From Sphingomonas yabuuchiae (GTDB taxonomy: Bacteria; Pseudomonadota; Alphaproteobacteria; Sphingomonadales; Sphingomonadaceae): 56,932 bases of DNA. The stretch is taken from positions 1 through 56,932 of the forward strand of contig NZ_JACHNX010000020.1 of the NCBI RefSeq assembly GCF_014199595.1, read 5' to 3'. Of the stretch, positions 1 through 8,935 are shown one piece after another (positions within the stretch are counted from its first letter, which is position 1; every line of letters starts with the position of its first letter). Below the pieces are notes generated by a model, which did not search any database, was not told the origin of the DNA, and worked only from the letters and a program-made list of their open reading frames with translations. A program made the position numbers and the translations under genes.

Positions 1-127
1 GCGCCCCGCTTCTCGGGTTGGGGGGCGTGGGGGGCACGCGACGGGGGTGTCTTGTACGGCCCCCCCCCCCCCCCCCACCCCCCCCCCCCCCCCCCCGGGG
101 GGGGGGGGGGGGGGGGCGGGCCGGGAG
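1..127. other. Low-complexity poly-C / poly-G tract
   Basis: A run of C (61-96, broken by one A at 77) is followed at once by a run of G (97-116), so the stretch is a perfect homopolymer hairpin. No gene is visible before prmA. A 62-residue reading frame across it is only proline and glycine codons. It is either a real G/C slippage tract or, more likely, an assembly or sequencing artefact at a contig edge. Confidence 0.6.
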
Positions 128-159
128 TCTCACCGAGACCATCGCTGGTGGCCCTGCCC

Positions 160-192
160 TCCCCCAGCCCCTCCCGCCTGCGGGAGGGGAGT
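160..192. repeat. REP-like palindrome, family A
   Basis: The arms CCCCTCCCG (168-176) and CGGGAGGGG (181-189) form a 9-bp hairpin with a CCTG loop just downstream of the prmA stop. The flanking text at 128-167 is shared, inverted or direct, with the family-A loci near 6.2, 16.3 and 17.7 kb. Confidence 0.8.
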
Positions 193-200
193 AGATAAGG

Positions 201-1133
201 CTATATATCCAGTGCCCAGCCGTCGCGCCCTTTAGGATCGAACGGCGCGTTCGGCACGAACCGCTCGCGCCCCGCCCGCAGCCGCAACACGCTCCAGTCG
301 CCGCGCCGGTCGACCGTCTCCAGCGTGCAGCCGCAGGCTTCATAGGCCGCGACCACATCGGCGCGCTGCGTCTCCAGCAGGCCTGCCAGCACCAAAGTCG
401 CTTCCGGCCCCGCAATTGCGGCCAGTTCCGGCGCCATCGAGATCAGCGGCCCCGCCAGGATATTGGCGATGACCAGATCATAGGGCGCCGCCGCCATGAT
501 CGGATCGGCGAGCGCGCCATCGGCGACGATCAGTTCGACGCCGTCCACCCCGTTGATGGCCGCATTCTCGGCGGTGACATCGATCGCGATCGGATCGATA
601 TCGGTCGCGACGACCTTCGCCTCGGGCCAGAGATGCCGCGCGGCAAAGGCCAGCAGGCCGGTGCCGGTGCCGACATCGATGGCGTTCGTCACCATGCCCG
701 AAGCCATCGCATCGAGCATGGCGAGGCAGCCGCTGGTCGTCTCATGATGCCCGGTGCCGAAGGCGCGCCCCGCCGGGATGTGGAAGCCGCGCAAGCCCTC
801 CGGCACCACCTCGTCGCCGGTATGGACGAAGAAGCGCCCGACCGAGAGCGGCTCAAGTCCGGCCTGGCTCATCGTCACCCAGTCCTGCGCGGGCACATGC
901 TCGACCGTGGCGGGGTGGTCGCCCGCGCTCGGCACCAGCGCGCGGATCGCTTCGATGGTGGCGGCATCGGGCTCGGCCTCGAAATAGGCGTCGAGCCGCC
1001 AATGCTCGCGGTCGTCCTCCACCTCCTCGGTGGTCATGATGACCGCCTCGATCGCGAGATCGTCGGCGGCGTCGATCGCCTCCGCCTCGTCGCGGGTACA
1101 AGGCAGGGTCAGCTTCCAGCTGTCAGCGGACAT
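201..1133 (-). CDS. prmA: Ribosomal protein L11 methyltransferase PrmA
   Basis: This cytoplasmic SAM-dependent methyltransferase of 310 residues trimethylates ribosomal protein L11, whose gene rplK also lies in this window. Visible family marks are the PrmA signature AFGTGHHETT (residues 124-133), the class I SAM-binding loop DVGTGTGLLAF (153-163) and the catalytic-region motif NILAGPL (224-230). The length fits the family (about 290-310). I chose the start reading MSADSW; an in-frame ATG four codons upstream is possible. Either start overlaps the end of the upstream SDR gene, so the two are co-transcribed. The N-terminal L11-recognition domain is the acidic part before residue 100. Confidence 0.93.
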   Translation of the reverse strand: MSADSWKLTLPCTRDEAEAIDAADDLAIEAVIMTTEEVEDDREHWRLDAYFEAEPDAATIEAIRALVPSAGDHPATVEHVPAQDWVTMSQAGLEPLSVGRFFVHTGDEVVPEGLRGFHIPAGRAFGTGHHETTSGCLAMLDAMASGMVTNAIDVGTGTGLLAFAARHLWPEAKVVATDIDPIAIDVTAENAAINGVDGVELIVADGALADPIMAAAPYDLVIANILAGPLISMAPELAAIAGPEATLVLAGLLETQRADVVAAYEACGCTLETVDRRGDWSVLRLRAGRERFVPNAPFDPKGRDGWALDI

Positions 1134-1830
1134 AGCTTGCTCCATTCACGTCGAGGACCGCACCGGTCATCGAGGGCGGCGCGTCGGTGCACAGGAAACG
1201 GACGGTCGCCGCGACCTCCTCGGGTGAGGCGACGCGACCGAGCGGGATGTCGGCGAGCAGCTTGTCCCCGCCCCGGCTGGCCAGATAATCCTCAGCCATG
1301 CCGGTCATGGTGAAGCCGGGGCAGACGGCGAAGGCGAGAATACCCTGCGCCGCATAGCCGCGCGCGATGGTCTTGGTCATCGCGACCATGCCGCCCTTGG
1401 ATGCGGCATAATGCCAGTGCGCGGGCGAGTCGCCGCGATAGGCGGCGCGGCTGGCGATGTTGACGATCCGGCCGCCGACGCCCCGCTCCTGCCAGTGCAG
1501 CACGGCGAGACGGCAGAGTTCGGCCGACGCGGTCAGGTTGATCTGCATGGTCCGCGCCCAGCTGTTCGACCAGTCGTCGGCGTCCAGCGGACTCGCCTCG
1601 AAGATACCGGCATTGTTGACGAGGACGTCGATCGCGCCGCCCGCCTGCGCCAGCGCCTCCGCCCAGAGCCGGGCGGGCGCATCGGGATCGGAAAGGTCGG
1701 CGGCCAGATTCGCGCCGGGGCTGCTGCGCGTGGCATGGCCCAGGACCCGCGTCTCCGGCAGGTCGCCCAGGCTCGATGCGATGGCCGCGCCGATGCCTCG
1801 GCTGCTGCCCGTTACCAATATCGTCGTCAT
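1123..1830 (-). CDS. SDR family oxidoreductase
   Basis: A 235-residue classical short-chain dehydrogenase/reductase. The NAD(P)-binding glycine motif TGSSRGIG is at residues 7-14, NNAG at 72-75 and the catalytic YAASK at 141-145, with an upstream serine in NIAS. It is cytoplasmic and FabG-like in length, but the substrate cannot be read from sequence; a 3-oxoacyl-ACP-type or sugar/alcohol reductase are both possible. Its 3' end overlaps the start of prmA, forming a two-gene unit. Confidence 0.85.
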   Translation of the reverse strand: MTTILVTGSSRGIGAAIASSLGDLPETRVLGHATRSSPGANLAADLSDPDAPARLWAEALAQAGGAIDVLVNNAGIFEASPLDADDWSNSWARTMQINLTASAELCRLAVLHWQERGVGGRIVNIASRAAYRGDSPAHWHYAASKGGMVAMTKTIARGYAAQGILAFAVCPGFTMTGMAEDYLASRGGDKLLADIPLGRVASPEEVAATVRFLCTDAPPSMTGAVLDVNGASYVR

Positions 1831-1877
1831 GCCCCCGCCGTGCCGGGCGGGGGCCGATGCGTCAACCGGCGGGATCG

Positions 1878-1900
1878 ATCCTCCCCGACACGGGGAGGAT
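1878..1900. repeat. Hairpin downstream of chemotaxis-type gene
   Basis: A perfect 9-10 bp inverted repeat (ATCCTCCCCG / CGGGGAGGAT) with a short loop lies between the convergent-free ends of the SDR start and the receptor stop. It lacks a U run, so it looks like a family-A type palindrome that may act as an mRNA 3' end stabiliser rather than a classical terminator. Confidence 0.6.
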
Positions 1901-1906
1901 CTGGTG

Positions 1907-3289
1907 TCAGGCCGCGACTCGCGCGACGAACTGGCTGGCGCTGGTCTTCAGGTCGCCCAGCTGCGTATCGAGATGGTCGAAGCCGCGCCCGACCCGGTCG
2001 ATCTCCTGCGCGACATGCTCGGTATCCTGGCGAATCGCGGCGATGGTGTGCGACATGGAGTCGGCGGCCAGCGCAGTTTCGTCGACCGCGGCGGTGATCG
2101 CGGTGACGGTCTGGGCCTGCGCCTCCATCGCATGGCGGATCCGCTCGGCCGACACCTGAACCTCATGGACCGTCGCCTTGATCGAGGCATTGGTCTCGAC
2201 CGTCGAGCGGGTCGCGGCCTGGATGGCGGCGATCTTGGTCGCGATGTCGTCAGTGGCGCGCGCGGTCTGGCTGGCGAGGCTCTTCACCTCCTGCGCGACG
2301 ACCGCAAAGCCCCGGCCCGCATCGCCCGCGCGCGCCGCCTCGATGGTGGCGTTGAGCGCCAGCAGGTTCGTCTGCCCGGCGATGTCGCGGATCAGGCCCA
2401 GGATCGATTCGATCGACTTGGCATGGTCCGACAGCATCTCCGACATGCCGACCGCCTGCCCTGCCTGATCGGCGGCGCGGTTGGCGACATCGGCGGCCTG
2501 ATCGACCTCGGTGCGGGCATCCTCGATCGCGCGGATCAGCCCCGCGGCGGTCTGTGCCGCCTCGCGCATCGCGACGGCCGACTGTTCGGCGGCGGCGGCG
2601 ACTTCGCTCGACTTGCCCAGCATCCCGCGCGTCGACAGCGAGGCTTCCTGCGCCTGACGCCGCAGATCGCGGCCCTCGACGCTGGCATTCTCGACCACCG
2701 ACGAGATGCCGTTGCGAAAGTCGCCCGCCAGCCGTTCGCGCTCGCGCTCGGCACTCCATTCGCGAAAGCCCGCGAACAGCTCGACGGTCAGCTCGGTCTC
2801 CATCCCGAACAGGCGCAGCAGCGTGTCGATCATCACCTCGCGACGGGGATCGTCGGGCGGCACCGATTCCTGCAACACCTTCAGCGCCGCACGGTCGCTG
2901 GCGCAGGACATGGCCAGCACATCCATCGGCGGCACCCCGGCGGCATAGGCGGACGCGATCGAACGCCCCAGCGACTCGACCCAGTCGCGCCCCGACAAAT
3001 GGCAGAAGCGGTTGCGCAGATAGGCGCGCCCGGCCGTCAGCTGCCGCTCGCGGTCCATCTTGGTCCAGTCGGGCGCACCGGGATTGGCGCGGCGCCAGTG
3101 ATTCCAATAGGCCTCGATCACCTCATCGGCGCGCGACTCGATGGCGGGCCAGAGATCGGCGGCCAGGCGGGTCAGCGCGCCGTCGCCCCCGTCGAAAGCG
3201 CGAACCCGCGCGTCAAGATCGATCCCTGCCGTAATCTCCGTCGGCGGAGGAAGATCGGTCTCGGCAACAATATTTTCCCGTTCGGGCAT
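1907..3289 (-). CDS. Soluble methyl-accepting chemotaxis-type receptor (globin-coupled-sensor-like)
   Basis: A 460-residue cytoplasmic receptor without transmembrane segments. The C-terminal half is a standard MCP signalling coiled coil with the hairpin tip [20 protein letters not shown] and the following [11 protein letters not shown]. The N-terminal 180 residues are helical and contain conserved-looking tryptophans; the pattern resembles the protoglobin domain of globin-coupled sensors, but I cannot confirm a proximal heme histidine. It should pass its signal to CheA or a similar kinase. The start at 3289 is preceded by GGGAG at good spacing; a longer frame begins at 3379 and lacks support. 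Standing alone, without che genes nearby, its output pathway is unknown. Confidence 0.82.
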   Translation of the reverse strand: MPERENIVAETDLPPPTEITAGIDLDARVRAFDGGDGALTRLAADLWPAIESRADEVIEAYWNHWRRANPGAPDWTKMDRERQLTAGRAYLRNRFCHLSGRDWVESLGRSIASAYAAGVPPMDVLAMSCASDRAALKVLQESVPPDDPRREVMIDTLLRLFGMETELTVELFAGFREWSAERERERLAGDFRNGISSVVENASVEGRDLRRQAQEASLSTRGMLGKSSEVAAAAEQSAVAMREAAQTAAGLIRAIEDARTEVDQAADVANRAADQAGQAVGMSEMLSDHAKSIESILGLIRDIAGQTNLLALNATIEAARAGDAGRGFAVVAQEVKSLASQTARATDDIATKIAAIQAATRSTVETNASIKATVHEVQVSAERIRHAMEAQAQTVTAITAAVDETALAADSMSHTIAAIRQDTEHVAQEIDRVGRGFDHLDTQLGDLKTSASQFVARVAA

Positions 3290-3495
3290 AGCGGCTCCCG
3301 CGTTCAGGCAATCGGAACGTGATGCCGCTGATTCTGGCGCAAAAAGCGTTAAAGGCGGGTTAGCCGCCGGACGGGCCATGCCGCCATGGCCAGCCGAGAC
3401 CGCGAATCTCGCCTCGCGACTTGCATCCTGTCGGCGTCTTCACCATAGGCGTATCCGCAAACCAGCCCGACTTTAGACTGTTCGAGGATCTGCCC

Positions 3496-3906
3496 TTGGC
3501 CGCCCGCAACACCGCACGCCCGCTCTCCCCGCACCTCCAGATCTGGAAATGGGGTCCCAACATGCTGGTCTCCATCCTGCATCGTGCCACCGGCACGGGC
3601 ATGGCGACCGTGGGCGCGGCGCTTCTCGTCTGGTTCCTGGCGGCGGTCGCCGCGGGTCCCGAAAGCTATGCGACGTTCCGCGACGTCTTCACCGTCCAGT
3701 CGGGCGGGCTGAACATCATCGGCTATGTGGTCGGCATCGGCCTGACCGCCTGCCTGTTCCAGCACATGGCCAACGGCATCCGCCACCTGTTCATGGACGT
3801 GGGCGCGGGCTTCGAGTTGAAGTCGAACAAGCTGCAGGCGCAGGCCACCATGATCTTCGCGGTTGTGATGACGGTGGCCTTCTGGCTCTATCTGGGGATC
3901 AAGTGA
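3496..3906 (+). CDS. sdhC: Succinate dehydrogenase cytochrome b556 subunit SdhC
   Basis: An inner-membrane anchor subunit of complex II. It has the family opening RPLSPHLQIWKW, the quinone-site motif SILHRATG and the heme-ligand helix FQHMANGIRHLFMDVG, with three hydrophobic segments. I chose a TTG start at 3496 because it gives the usual size (136 residues) and has GAGG upstream; an ATG at 3421 in frame would add 25 residues unlike the family. The stop overlaps the sdhD start by one base. It is the first gene of sdhCDA. Confidence 0.9.
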   Translation: MAARNTARPLSPHLQIWKWGPNMLVSILHRATGTGMATVGAALLVWFLAAVAAGPESYATFRDVFTVQSGGLNIIGYVVGIGLTACLFQHMANGIRHLFMDVGAGFELKSNKLQAQATMIFAVVMTVAFWLYLGIK

Positions 3907-4289
3907 TGCGTTCGGGAACCGCAATCGGCCGCGTGCGCGGCCTGGGCTCGGCCAAGTCGGGCACCCATCATTGGCTCAACCAGCGCCTGACGGCGGGGTC
4001 GAACTTCCTGCTAGTCGTGTGGCTGCTGATCTCGATCCTGCGCCAGCCCTCGTTCGATTACGCCGCGATGCATCTGTGGCTGTCCAATCCCTGGGCGGCC
4101 ATTCCGATGGCGATGCTGGTCGCGTCGATCTTCTATCACATGCGCCTGGGCCTTCAGGTCGTGATCGAGGATTATGAGCAGGACCAGAACCGGGTCGCGC
4201 TGCTCGTCGTCATGAACCTGTTCGTCTTCACGATCGCCGCCATCGCCATCTTCTCGATCCTCAAGATCGCCTTTGGAGCCGCTGCATAA
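3906..4289 (+). CDS. sdhD: Succinate dehydrogenase membrane anchor SdhD
   Basis: The second membrane anchor of complex II, 127 residues with three membrane segments. The heme-binding helix is recognisable as [14 protein letters not shown], and the N-terminal [13 protein letters not shown] matches SdhD proteins of alphaproteobacteria. It overlaps sdhC and sdhA by one base at each end, so translation of the three genes is coupled. Confidence 0.9.
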   Translation: MRSGTAIGRVRGLGSAKSGTHHWLNQRLTAGSNFLLVVWLLISILRQPSFDYAAMHLWLSNPWAAIPMAMLVASIFYHMRLGLQVVIEDYEQDQNRVALLVVMNLFVFTIAAIAIFSILKIAFGAAA

Positions 4290-6097
4290 TGTCTGCTGCC
4301 GCCTACAAGATCATCGACCATACCTATGACGCCGTCGTCGTGGGTGCGGGCGGCTCGGGCCTGCGCGCGACCATGGGTATCGCCGAAGCGGGTCTGAAGA
4401 CCGCCTGCATCACCAAGGTGTTCCCGACGCGCAGCCACACCGTCGCTGCGCAGGGTGGCATCGCCGCGTCGCTCGGCAATATGGGCCCGGACCACTGGAC
4501 CTGGCACATGTACGACACCGTCAAGGGGTCGGACTGGCTGGGCGACCAGGACGCGATCGAATATCTGTGCCGCGAGGCGCCCGCCGCCGTGTATGAGCTG
4601 GAGCATGCGGGCGTGCCGTTCAGCCGTACCGAAGAGGGCAAGATCTATCAGCGCCCCTTCGGCGGCATGATGCAGAATATGGGCGAAGGCCCGCCTGCGC
4701 AGCGCACTTGCGCCGCCGCCGACCGTACCGGCCACGCCATGCTGCACGCGCTGTATCAGCAGTCGCTGAAATATGACGCGGACTTCTTCATCGAGTATTT
4801 CGCGCTCGACCTGATCATGGACGATCAGGGCAATTGCCGCGGCGTGATCGCGCTGTGCATGGAAGACGGCTCGATCCACCGGTTCCGCGCGCATAACGTC
4901 GTGCTGGCGACCGGCGGCTATGGCCGCTGCTATTTCTCGGCCACCTCGGCGCACACCTGCACGGGTGACGGCGGCGGCATGGTGCTGCGTGCGGGCCTGC
5001 CGCTCCAGGACATGGAGTTCGTGCAGTTCCACCCGACCGGCATCTATGGTGCCGGCGTCCTCATCACCGAGGGCGCGCGCGGCGAAGGCGGCTACCTGAC
5101 CAACTCCGAGGGCGAGCGCTTCATGGAGCGTTACGCGCCGTCGGCCAAGGATCTCGCCAGCCGCGACGTCGTGTCGCGTTCGATGGCGATGGAAATCCGC
5201 GAAGGGCGCGGCGTCGGCAAGGAGGGGGATCATATCTACCTCCATCTCGACCATATCGACCCCAAGGTCCTGGCCGAGCGCCTGCCCGGCATCACCGAGA
5301 CCGGCAAGATCTTCGCCGGTGTCGATCTGACCCGCCAGCCGCTGCCCGTCACGCCGACCGTCCATTATAATATGGGCGGTATTCCGACCAACTATCACGG
5401 TGAGGTCGTCCGGCTGAAGGACGGCAACCCGGACTCGGTCGTCCCCGGCCTGTTCGCGGTCGGCGAAGCGGCCTGCGTGTCGGTGCACGGCGCGAACCGC
5501 CTGGGCTCAAACTCGCTGATCGACCTCGTGGTGTTCGGCCGCGCGACCGGCCTGCGCATCAAGGACACGCTGAAGCCCGGCACGCCGCACGCGCCGCTGC
5601 CCGCCGGTTCGGAAGAGCTGGCGCTGGGTCGCCTGGATCACTTCCGCAACGCCGCTGGCAGCTCGACCACCGCCTCGGTGCGCAGCGAGATGCAGAAGAC
5701 GATGCAGCGCCACTGCGCCGTGTTCCGCACCGACGAGTTGCTGACCGAAGGCCGCCAGATGATCCGCGCCACCTATGACCGGATGAAGGACATCGGCATC
5801 AAGGATCGCTCGCTGATCTGGAACACCGATCTGGTCGAGACGCTGGAGCTGGACAACCTCATCAGCCAGGCGGTCGTGACGATGGAATCGGCGTTGAACC
5901 GCAAGGAAAGCCGCGGCGCGCATGTGAACGAGGACTTCCCCGATCGCGACGACGCCAACTGGATGAAGCACACCGTCGCGACCTTCGACGGCTGGGGCGG
6001 CCAGGGCGGCGGGGTCGAGATCGACTATCGCCCGGTGCATGATTACACGCTGACCGACGATATCGAGTATATCAAGCCGAAGAAGCGGGTGTACTAA
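4289..6097 (+). CDS. sdhA: Succinate dehydrogenase flavoprotein subunit SdhA
   Basis: The 602-residue catalytic flavoprotein of complex II oxidises succinate to fumarate in the TCA cycle and passes electrons to the respiratory chain. It shows the FAD fold [12 protein letters not shown] near residue 15, the covalent-FAD histidine motif [10 protein letters not shown], the substrate region [11 protein letters not shown] followed by GERFMERY, the arginine-rich RDVVSRSM, and the C-terminal FAD contact [13 protein letters not shown]. Length is typical. It ends the operon with a strong terminator; the iron-sulfur subunit gene sdhB, often next, is absent from the window. Confidence 0.97.
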   Translation: MSAAAYKIIDHTYDAVVVGAGGSGLRATMGIAEAGLKTACITKVFPTRSHTVAAQGGIAASLGNMGPDHWTWHMYDTVKGSDWLGDQDAIEYLCREAPAAVYELEHAGVPFSRTEEGKIYQRPFGGMMQNMGEGPPAQRTCAAADRTGHAMLHALYQQSLKYDADFFIEYFALDLIMDDQGNCRGVIALCMEDGSIHRFRAHNVVLATGGYGRCYFSATSAHTCTGDGGGMVLRAGLPLQDMEFVQFHPTGIYGAGVLITEGARGEGGYLTNSEGERFMERYAPSAKDLASRDVVSRSMAMEIREGRGVGKEGDHIYLHLDHIDPKVLAERLPGITETGKIFAGVDLTRQPLPVTPTVHYNMGGIPTNYHGEVVRLKDGNPDSVVPGLFAVGEAACVSVHGANRLGSNSLIDLVVFGRATGLRIKDTLKPGTPHAPLPAGSEELALGRLDHFRNAAGSSTTASVRSEMQKTMQRHCAVFRTDELLTEGRQMIRATYDRMKDIGIKDRSLIWNTDLVETLELDNLISQAVVTMESALNRKESRGAHVNEDFPDRDDANWMKHTVATFDGWGGQGGGVEIDYRPVHDYTLTDDIEYIKPKKRVY

Positions 6098-6122
6098 GGC
6101 CCGGTTTACGGTTCGGAAAAGA

Positions 6123-6152
6123 GGGGCTGGCGAGCGATCGCCGGCCCTTTTT
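6123..6152 (+). terminator. Rho-independent terminator of sdhCDA
   Basis: A ten-bp stem (GGGCTGGCGA with TCGCCGGCCC, one G-U pair) with a short loop is followed by TTTTT, 26 bases after the sdhA stop. Confidence 0.88.
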
Positions 6153-6182
6153 GTTGTGTGCGGATGGCCTCATCCACTTCTT

Positions 6183-6310
6183 CTCCCCTCCCGTAGACGG
6201 GAGGGGTTGGAGAGGGAAAGCCACAGGCGACGCCACGCGTGGAGAGGGCCCTCCCCCCATCCCCCTCCCGCTTGCGGGAGGGGGAGCACCCGGCGGCACG
6301 CGACGGAAGT
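6183..6310. repeat. REP-like cluster, family A
   Basis: Two palindromes of the CCCTCCCG...CGGGAGGG type (around 6185-6206 and 6264-6288) are separated by about 55 bases of family-specific spacer. The same pair-plus-spacer layout recurs at 16.3 and 17.7 kb. It fills the gap between the sdh terminator and otsB. Confidence 0.8.
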
Positions 6311-6368
6311 TCCCCACGCCCCCCTTCCGTAATCATTTCGGCAGCGCAGCGGAACGCGAGCGGCGGGG

Positions 6369-7157
6369 ATGGGTTCACTCGGCATGTCCGCATCCGCTAT
6401 GCTTTCGCCCATGCTGGCCGACCTTGCCCCGCCCCCGCCCCGCCTGTCCGCGACGGACAGTCTGTTCCTCGATTTCGACGGCACGCTGGTCGACCTCGCC
6501 GACAACCCGGAAGGGGTGCATGTCAGCACCCAACTCGCCGACCGGCTGGACGCGCTGGCCGCACACATGCCCGGCCGTCTCGCCATTGTCAGCGGCCGTT
6601 CGATCGCGCAGTTGGATGCGCTGTTCGGCCCCCAAGCCGAGCATTTCACCCTCGCAGGGAGTCACGGCGCCGAACGCCGCTCGCCGGAGGACGGCCATGT
6701 CCAGCCCGACAAGCCCGACCATCTCGCCACCGCGACCGACGAAATGCGCGCCGTGGCCGAGGCCAACGACCTGTATTTCGAAACCAAGAGCTTCGGCGCA
6801 GGCCTCCATTATCGCCGCCATCCGCAAGCCGAATCGCTCGCGATCCGCGAAGCCACCGCCATCGCCGAGCGTCACGGCCTGACCCTGCAACCCGGAAAGA
6901 TGATGGTCGAGATCCGCCTGCCCGGCGACAAGGGCCGGGCGATCGAGACGCTGATGCAGGCCCCCGCGATGCAGGGCACGGTCCCGATCTTCTTCGGGGA
7001 CGATGTGACCGACGAGGACGGCTTCGTCGCCGCCGCCGCGCTAGGCGGCGCGGGCGTGCTGGTCGGGCCGATGCGCGAGACCGCCGCCCGTTACCGCCTG
7101 CCCGATGTCGCCGCCGTCCATATATGGCTCGCCCAAGCGCTGGAGAATGCCAAGTAA
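6369..7157 (+). CDS. otsB: Trehalose-6-phosphate phosphatase OtsB
   Basis: A HAD-superfamily phosphatase of up to 262 residues that removes phosphate from trehalose 6-phosphate. HAD motif I is DFDGTLVDL (residues 35-43), motif II lies in IVSGRS, and the metal-binding motif IV is FFGDDVTDEDGF. The exact start is uncertain: ATGs at 6369, 6384, 6399 and 6414 are all in frame, and no clear Shine-Dalgarno decides. The stop overlaps the next gene by one base, making the order otsB-GH15-otsA. Confidence 0.9.
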   Translation: MGSLGMSASAMLSPMLADLAPPPPRLSATDSLFLDFDGTLVDLADNPEGVHVSTQLADRLDALAAHMPGRLAIVSGRSIAQLDALFGPQAEHFTLAGSHGAERRSPEDGHVQPDKPDHLATATDEMRAVAEANDLYFETKSFGAGLHYRRHPQAESLAIREATAIAERHGLTLQPGKMMVEIRLPGDKGRAIETLMQAPAMQGTVPIFFGDDVTDEDGFVAAAALGGAGVLVGPMRETAARYRLPDVAAVHIWLAQALENAK

Positions 7158-8935
7158 TGCAACAGGACATGAACCTCTGGCCGATCGGCAATTGCCAGGT
7201 TTCCGCGCTGGTCGATTCGGCAGGCCGCTTCGTCTGGGGCTGTGTGCCGCGCGTCGATGGCGACCCCGCCTTTTGCGCCCTGCTTGGCGATGGCGAACCT
7301 GAGACGGGCTATTGGTCGATCGACCTGGAGGACCGGGTCTCGACCACGCAAGGCTATCTCCGCAATACGCCGATCCTGGTCACCACCCATATGGACGACC
7401 GGGGCAACGGCATCGAGATCACCGATTTCTGCCCGCGTTTCTCGCGCGAGGGCCGCGTCTACCGCCCGACCAGCTATGTGCGGATCGTCCGGCCTATCGG
7501 CAGCCCCCGCATCCGCATCGCGCTGCGCGTCGCGACCGACTGGGGTACGCCCACCGAACGGACCCAGGGGTCCAACCATATCCGCTATCTGATGACGCAG
7601 CAGACGCTGCGCCTGACCACCGACGCGCCGGTCGGCCATATCGCCGCCGAACAATGGTTCCGCCTCGAGCGCCCGATCCACATGTTCCTCGGCCCGGACG
7701 AGAGTTTCGCGGGCGTGCTCAGCGAGGCGAGCCGCGCCATGCTGGAGCGCACCACGCATGAATGGCATCACTGGGTGCGCGGCCTCGCCACCCCGGTCGA
7801 GTGGCAGGCGGTCGTCATCCGCGCCGCGATCACGCTGAAGCTGTGCCAGCATGAGGAAACCGGCGCGATCGTCGCCGCGCTGACCACCTCGCTGCCCGAA
7901 CATGCCGATTCGGGGCGCAACTGGGACTATCGCTACTGCTGGATTCGCGACGCCTATTACACGGTGCAGGCGCTCAACCGGCTGGGCGCGCTCGACGTGC
8001 TGGAGGGCTATCTCGAATATCTCCGCAACATCGTCGATGCCGCGCGGGGCGGGCATATCCAGCCGCTCTACGGCGTCGGTGGCGAGGCGACCCTGGTCGA
8101 GCGGATCGAGACCAAGCTACCCGGCTATCGCGCCATGGGTCCGGTGCGCGTCGGCAACCAGGCCTATGAGCAGATTCAGCACGATGCGTACGGCCAGATC
8201 GTGCTGTCCGACGTGCAGGCGTTCTTCGACACCCGCCTGTTCCGCATGTCGGGCGTCGAGGATTTCCACTCGCTGGAGCGCGTCGGCGAACGGGCCTGGG
8301 CCAAATACGACCAGCCGGACGCAGGGCTGTGGGAACTTCGCACCAAGAGCCATGTCCATACCTATTCCGCCGCCATGTGCTGGGCGGCGTGCGACCGCCT
8401 CGCCAATGCCGCGCAGGCGCTGGGCCTGGAGGAACGCCGCGCCTTCTGGCAGGAGCGCGCCGACCTGATGCGCGAGACGATCGAGCAATCGGCGTGGCGC
8501 GAGGAAACGCAGCGTATGTCGGCAACGTTCGGCGGCGACGATCTGGACGCCAGCATCATCCAGCTGCTCGACCTGCGCTTCCTGTCGCCCGACGATCCCC
8601 GCTTCCGCTCGACGCTGGATGCGGTCGAAAAGGGGCTGCGCCGGGGCAGCCACATGCTGCGCTATGCGACCGAGGATGACTTCGGCCTGCCGCATACCGC
8701 CTTTAATGTCTGCACTTTTTGGCTGATCGAAGCGTTGTATGTCACCGGGCGTCACGAGGACGCCCGCGCGCTGTTCGAGGAGATGGTGGCGCGCTGTACC
8801 CCCGCCGGGCTTCTGTCCGAGGATATCGACCCGAATACGGGCGAGCTGTGGGGGAATTATCCGCAAACCTATTCGCTGGTCGGCCTGATCAACTGCGCCG
8901 TCCTGCTGAGTAAACCATGGAGTGCCGTGCGATGA
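7157..8935 (+). CDS. Glycoside hydrolase family 15 protein
   Basis: A 592-residue cytoplasmic GH15 protein (glucoamylase / trehalase-like). The N-terminal beta domain is followed by the (alpha/alpha)6 barrel with the conserved NWDYRYCWIRDA (about residue 254), the catalytic-acid region GLWELR (about 389) and the catalytic-base region LLSEDIDPNTG with GNYPQTYSLVGLI (about 551). No signal peptide is seen. Its place between otsB and otsA, with one-base and four-base overlaps, argues for action on trehalose or an internal alpha-glucan; whether it hydrolyses trehalose or maltooligosaccharides cannot be decided here. Confidence 0.9.
   Translation: MQQDMNLWPIGNCQVSALVDSAGRFVWGCVPRVDGDPAFCALLGDGEPETGYWSIDLEDRVSTTQGYLRNTPILVTTHMDDRGNGIEITDFCPRFSREGRVYRPTSYVRIVRPIGSPRIRIALRVATDWGTPTERTQGSNHIRYLMTQQTLRLTTDAPVGHIAAEQWFRLERPIHMFLGPDESFAGVLSEASRAMLERTTHEWHHWVRGLATPVEWQAVVIRAAITLKLCQHEETGAIVAALTTSLPEHADSGRNWDYRYCWIRDAYYTVQALNRLGALDVLEGYLEYLRNIVDAARGGHIQPLYGVGGEATLVERIETKLPGYRAMGPVRVGNQAYEQIQHDAYGQIVLSDVQAFFDTRLFRMSGVEDFHSLERVGERAWAKYDQPDAGLWELRTKSHVHTYSAAMCWAACDRLANAAQALGLEERRAFWQERADLMRETIEQSAWREETQRMSATFGGDDLDASIIQLLDLRFLSPDDPRFRSTLDAVEKGLRRGSHMLRYATEDDFGLPHTAFNVCTFWLIEALYVTGRHEDARALFEEMVARCTPAGLLSEDIDPNTGELWGNYPQTYSLVGLINCAVLLSKPWSAVR

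Noticed and set aside
3549..4289. A 246-residue frame spanning sdhC and sdhD
   Set aside because: It enters the sdhD frame from an out-of-frame stretch of sdhC; the two real genes are distinct and overlap by one base.
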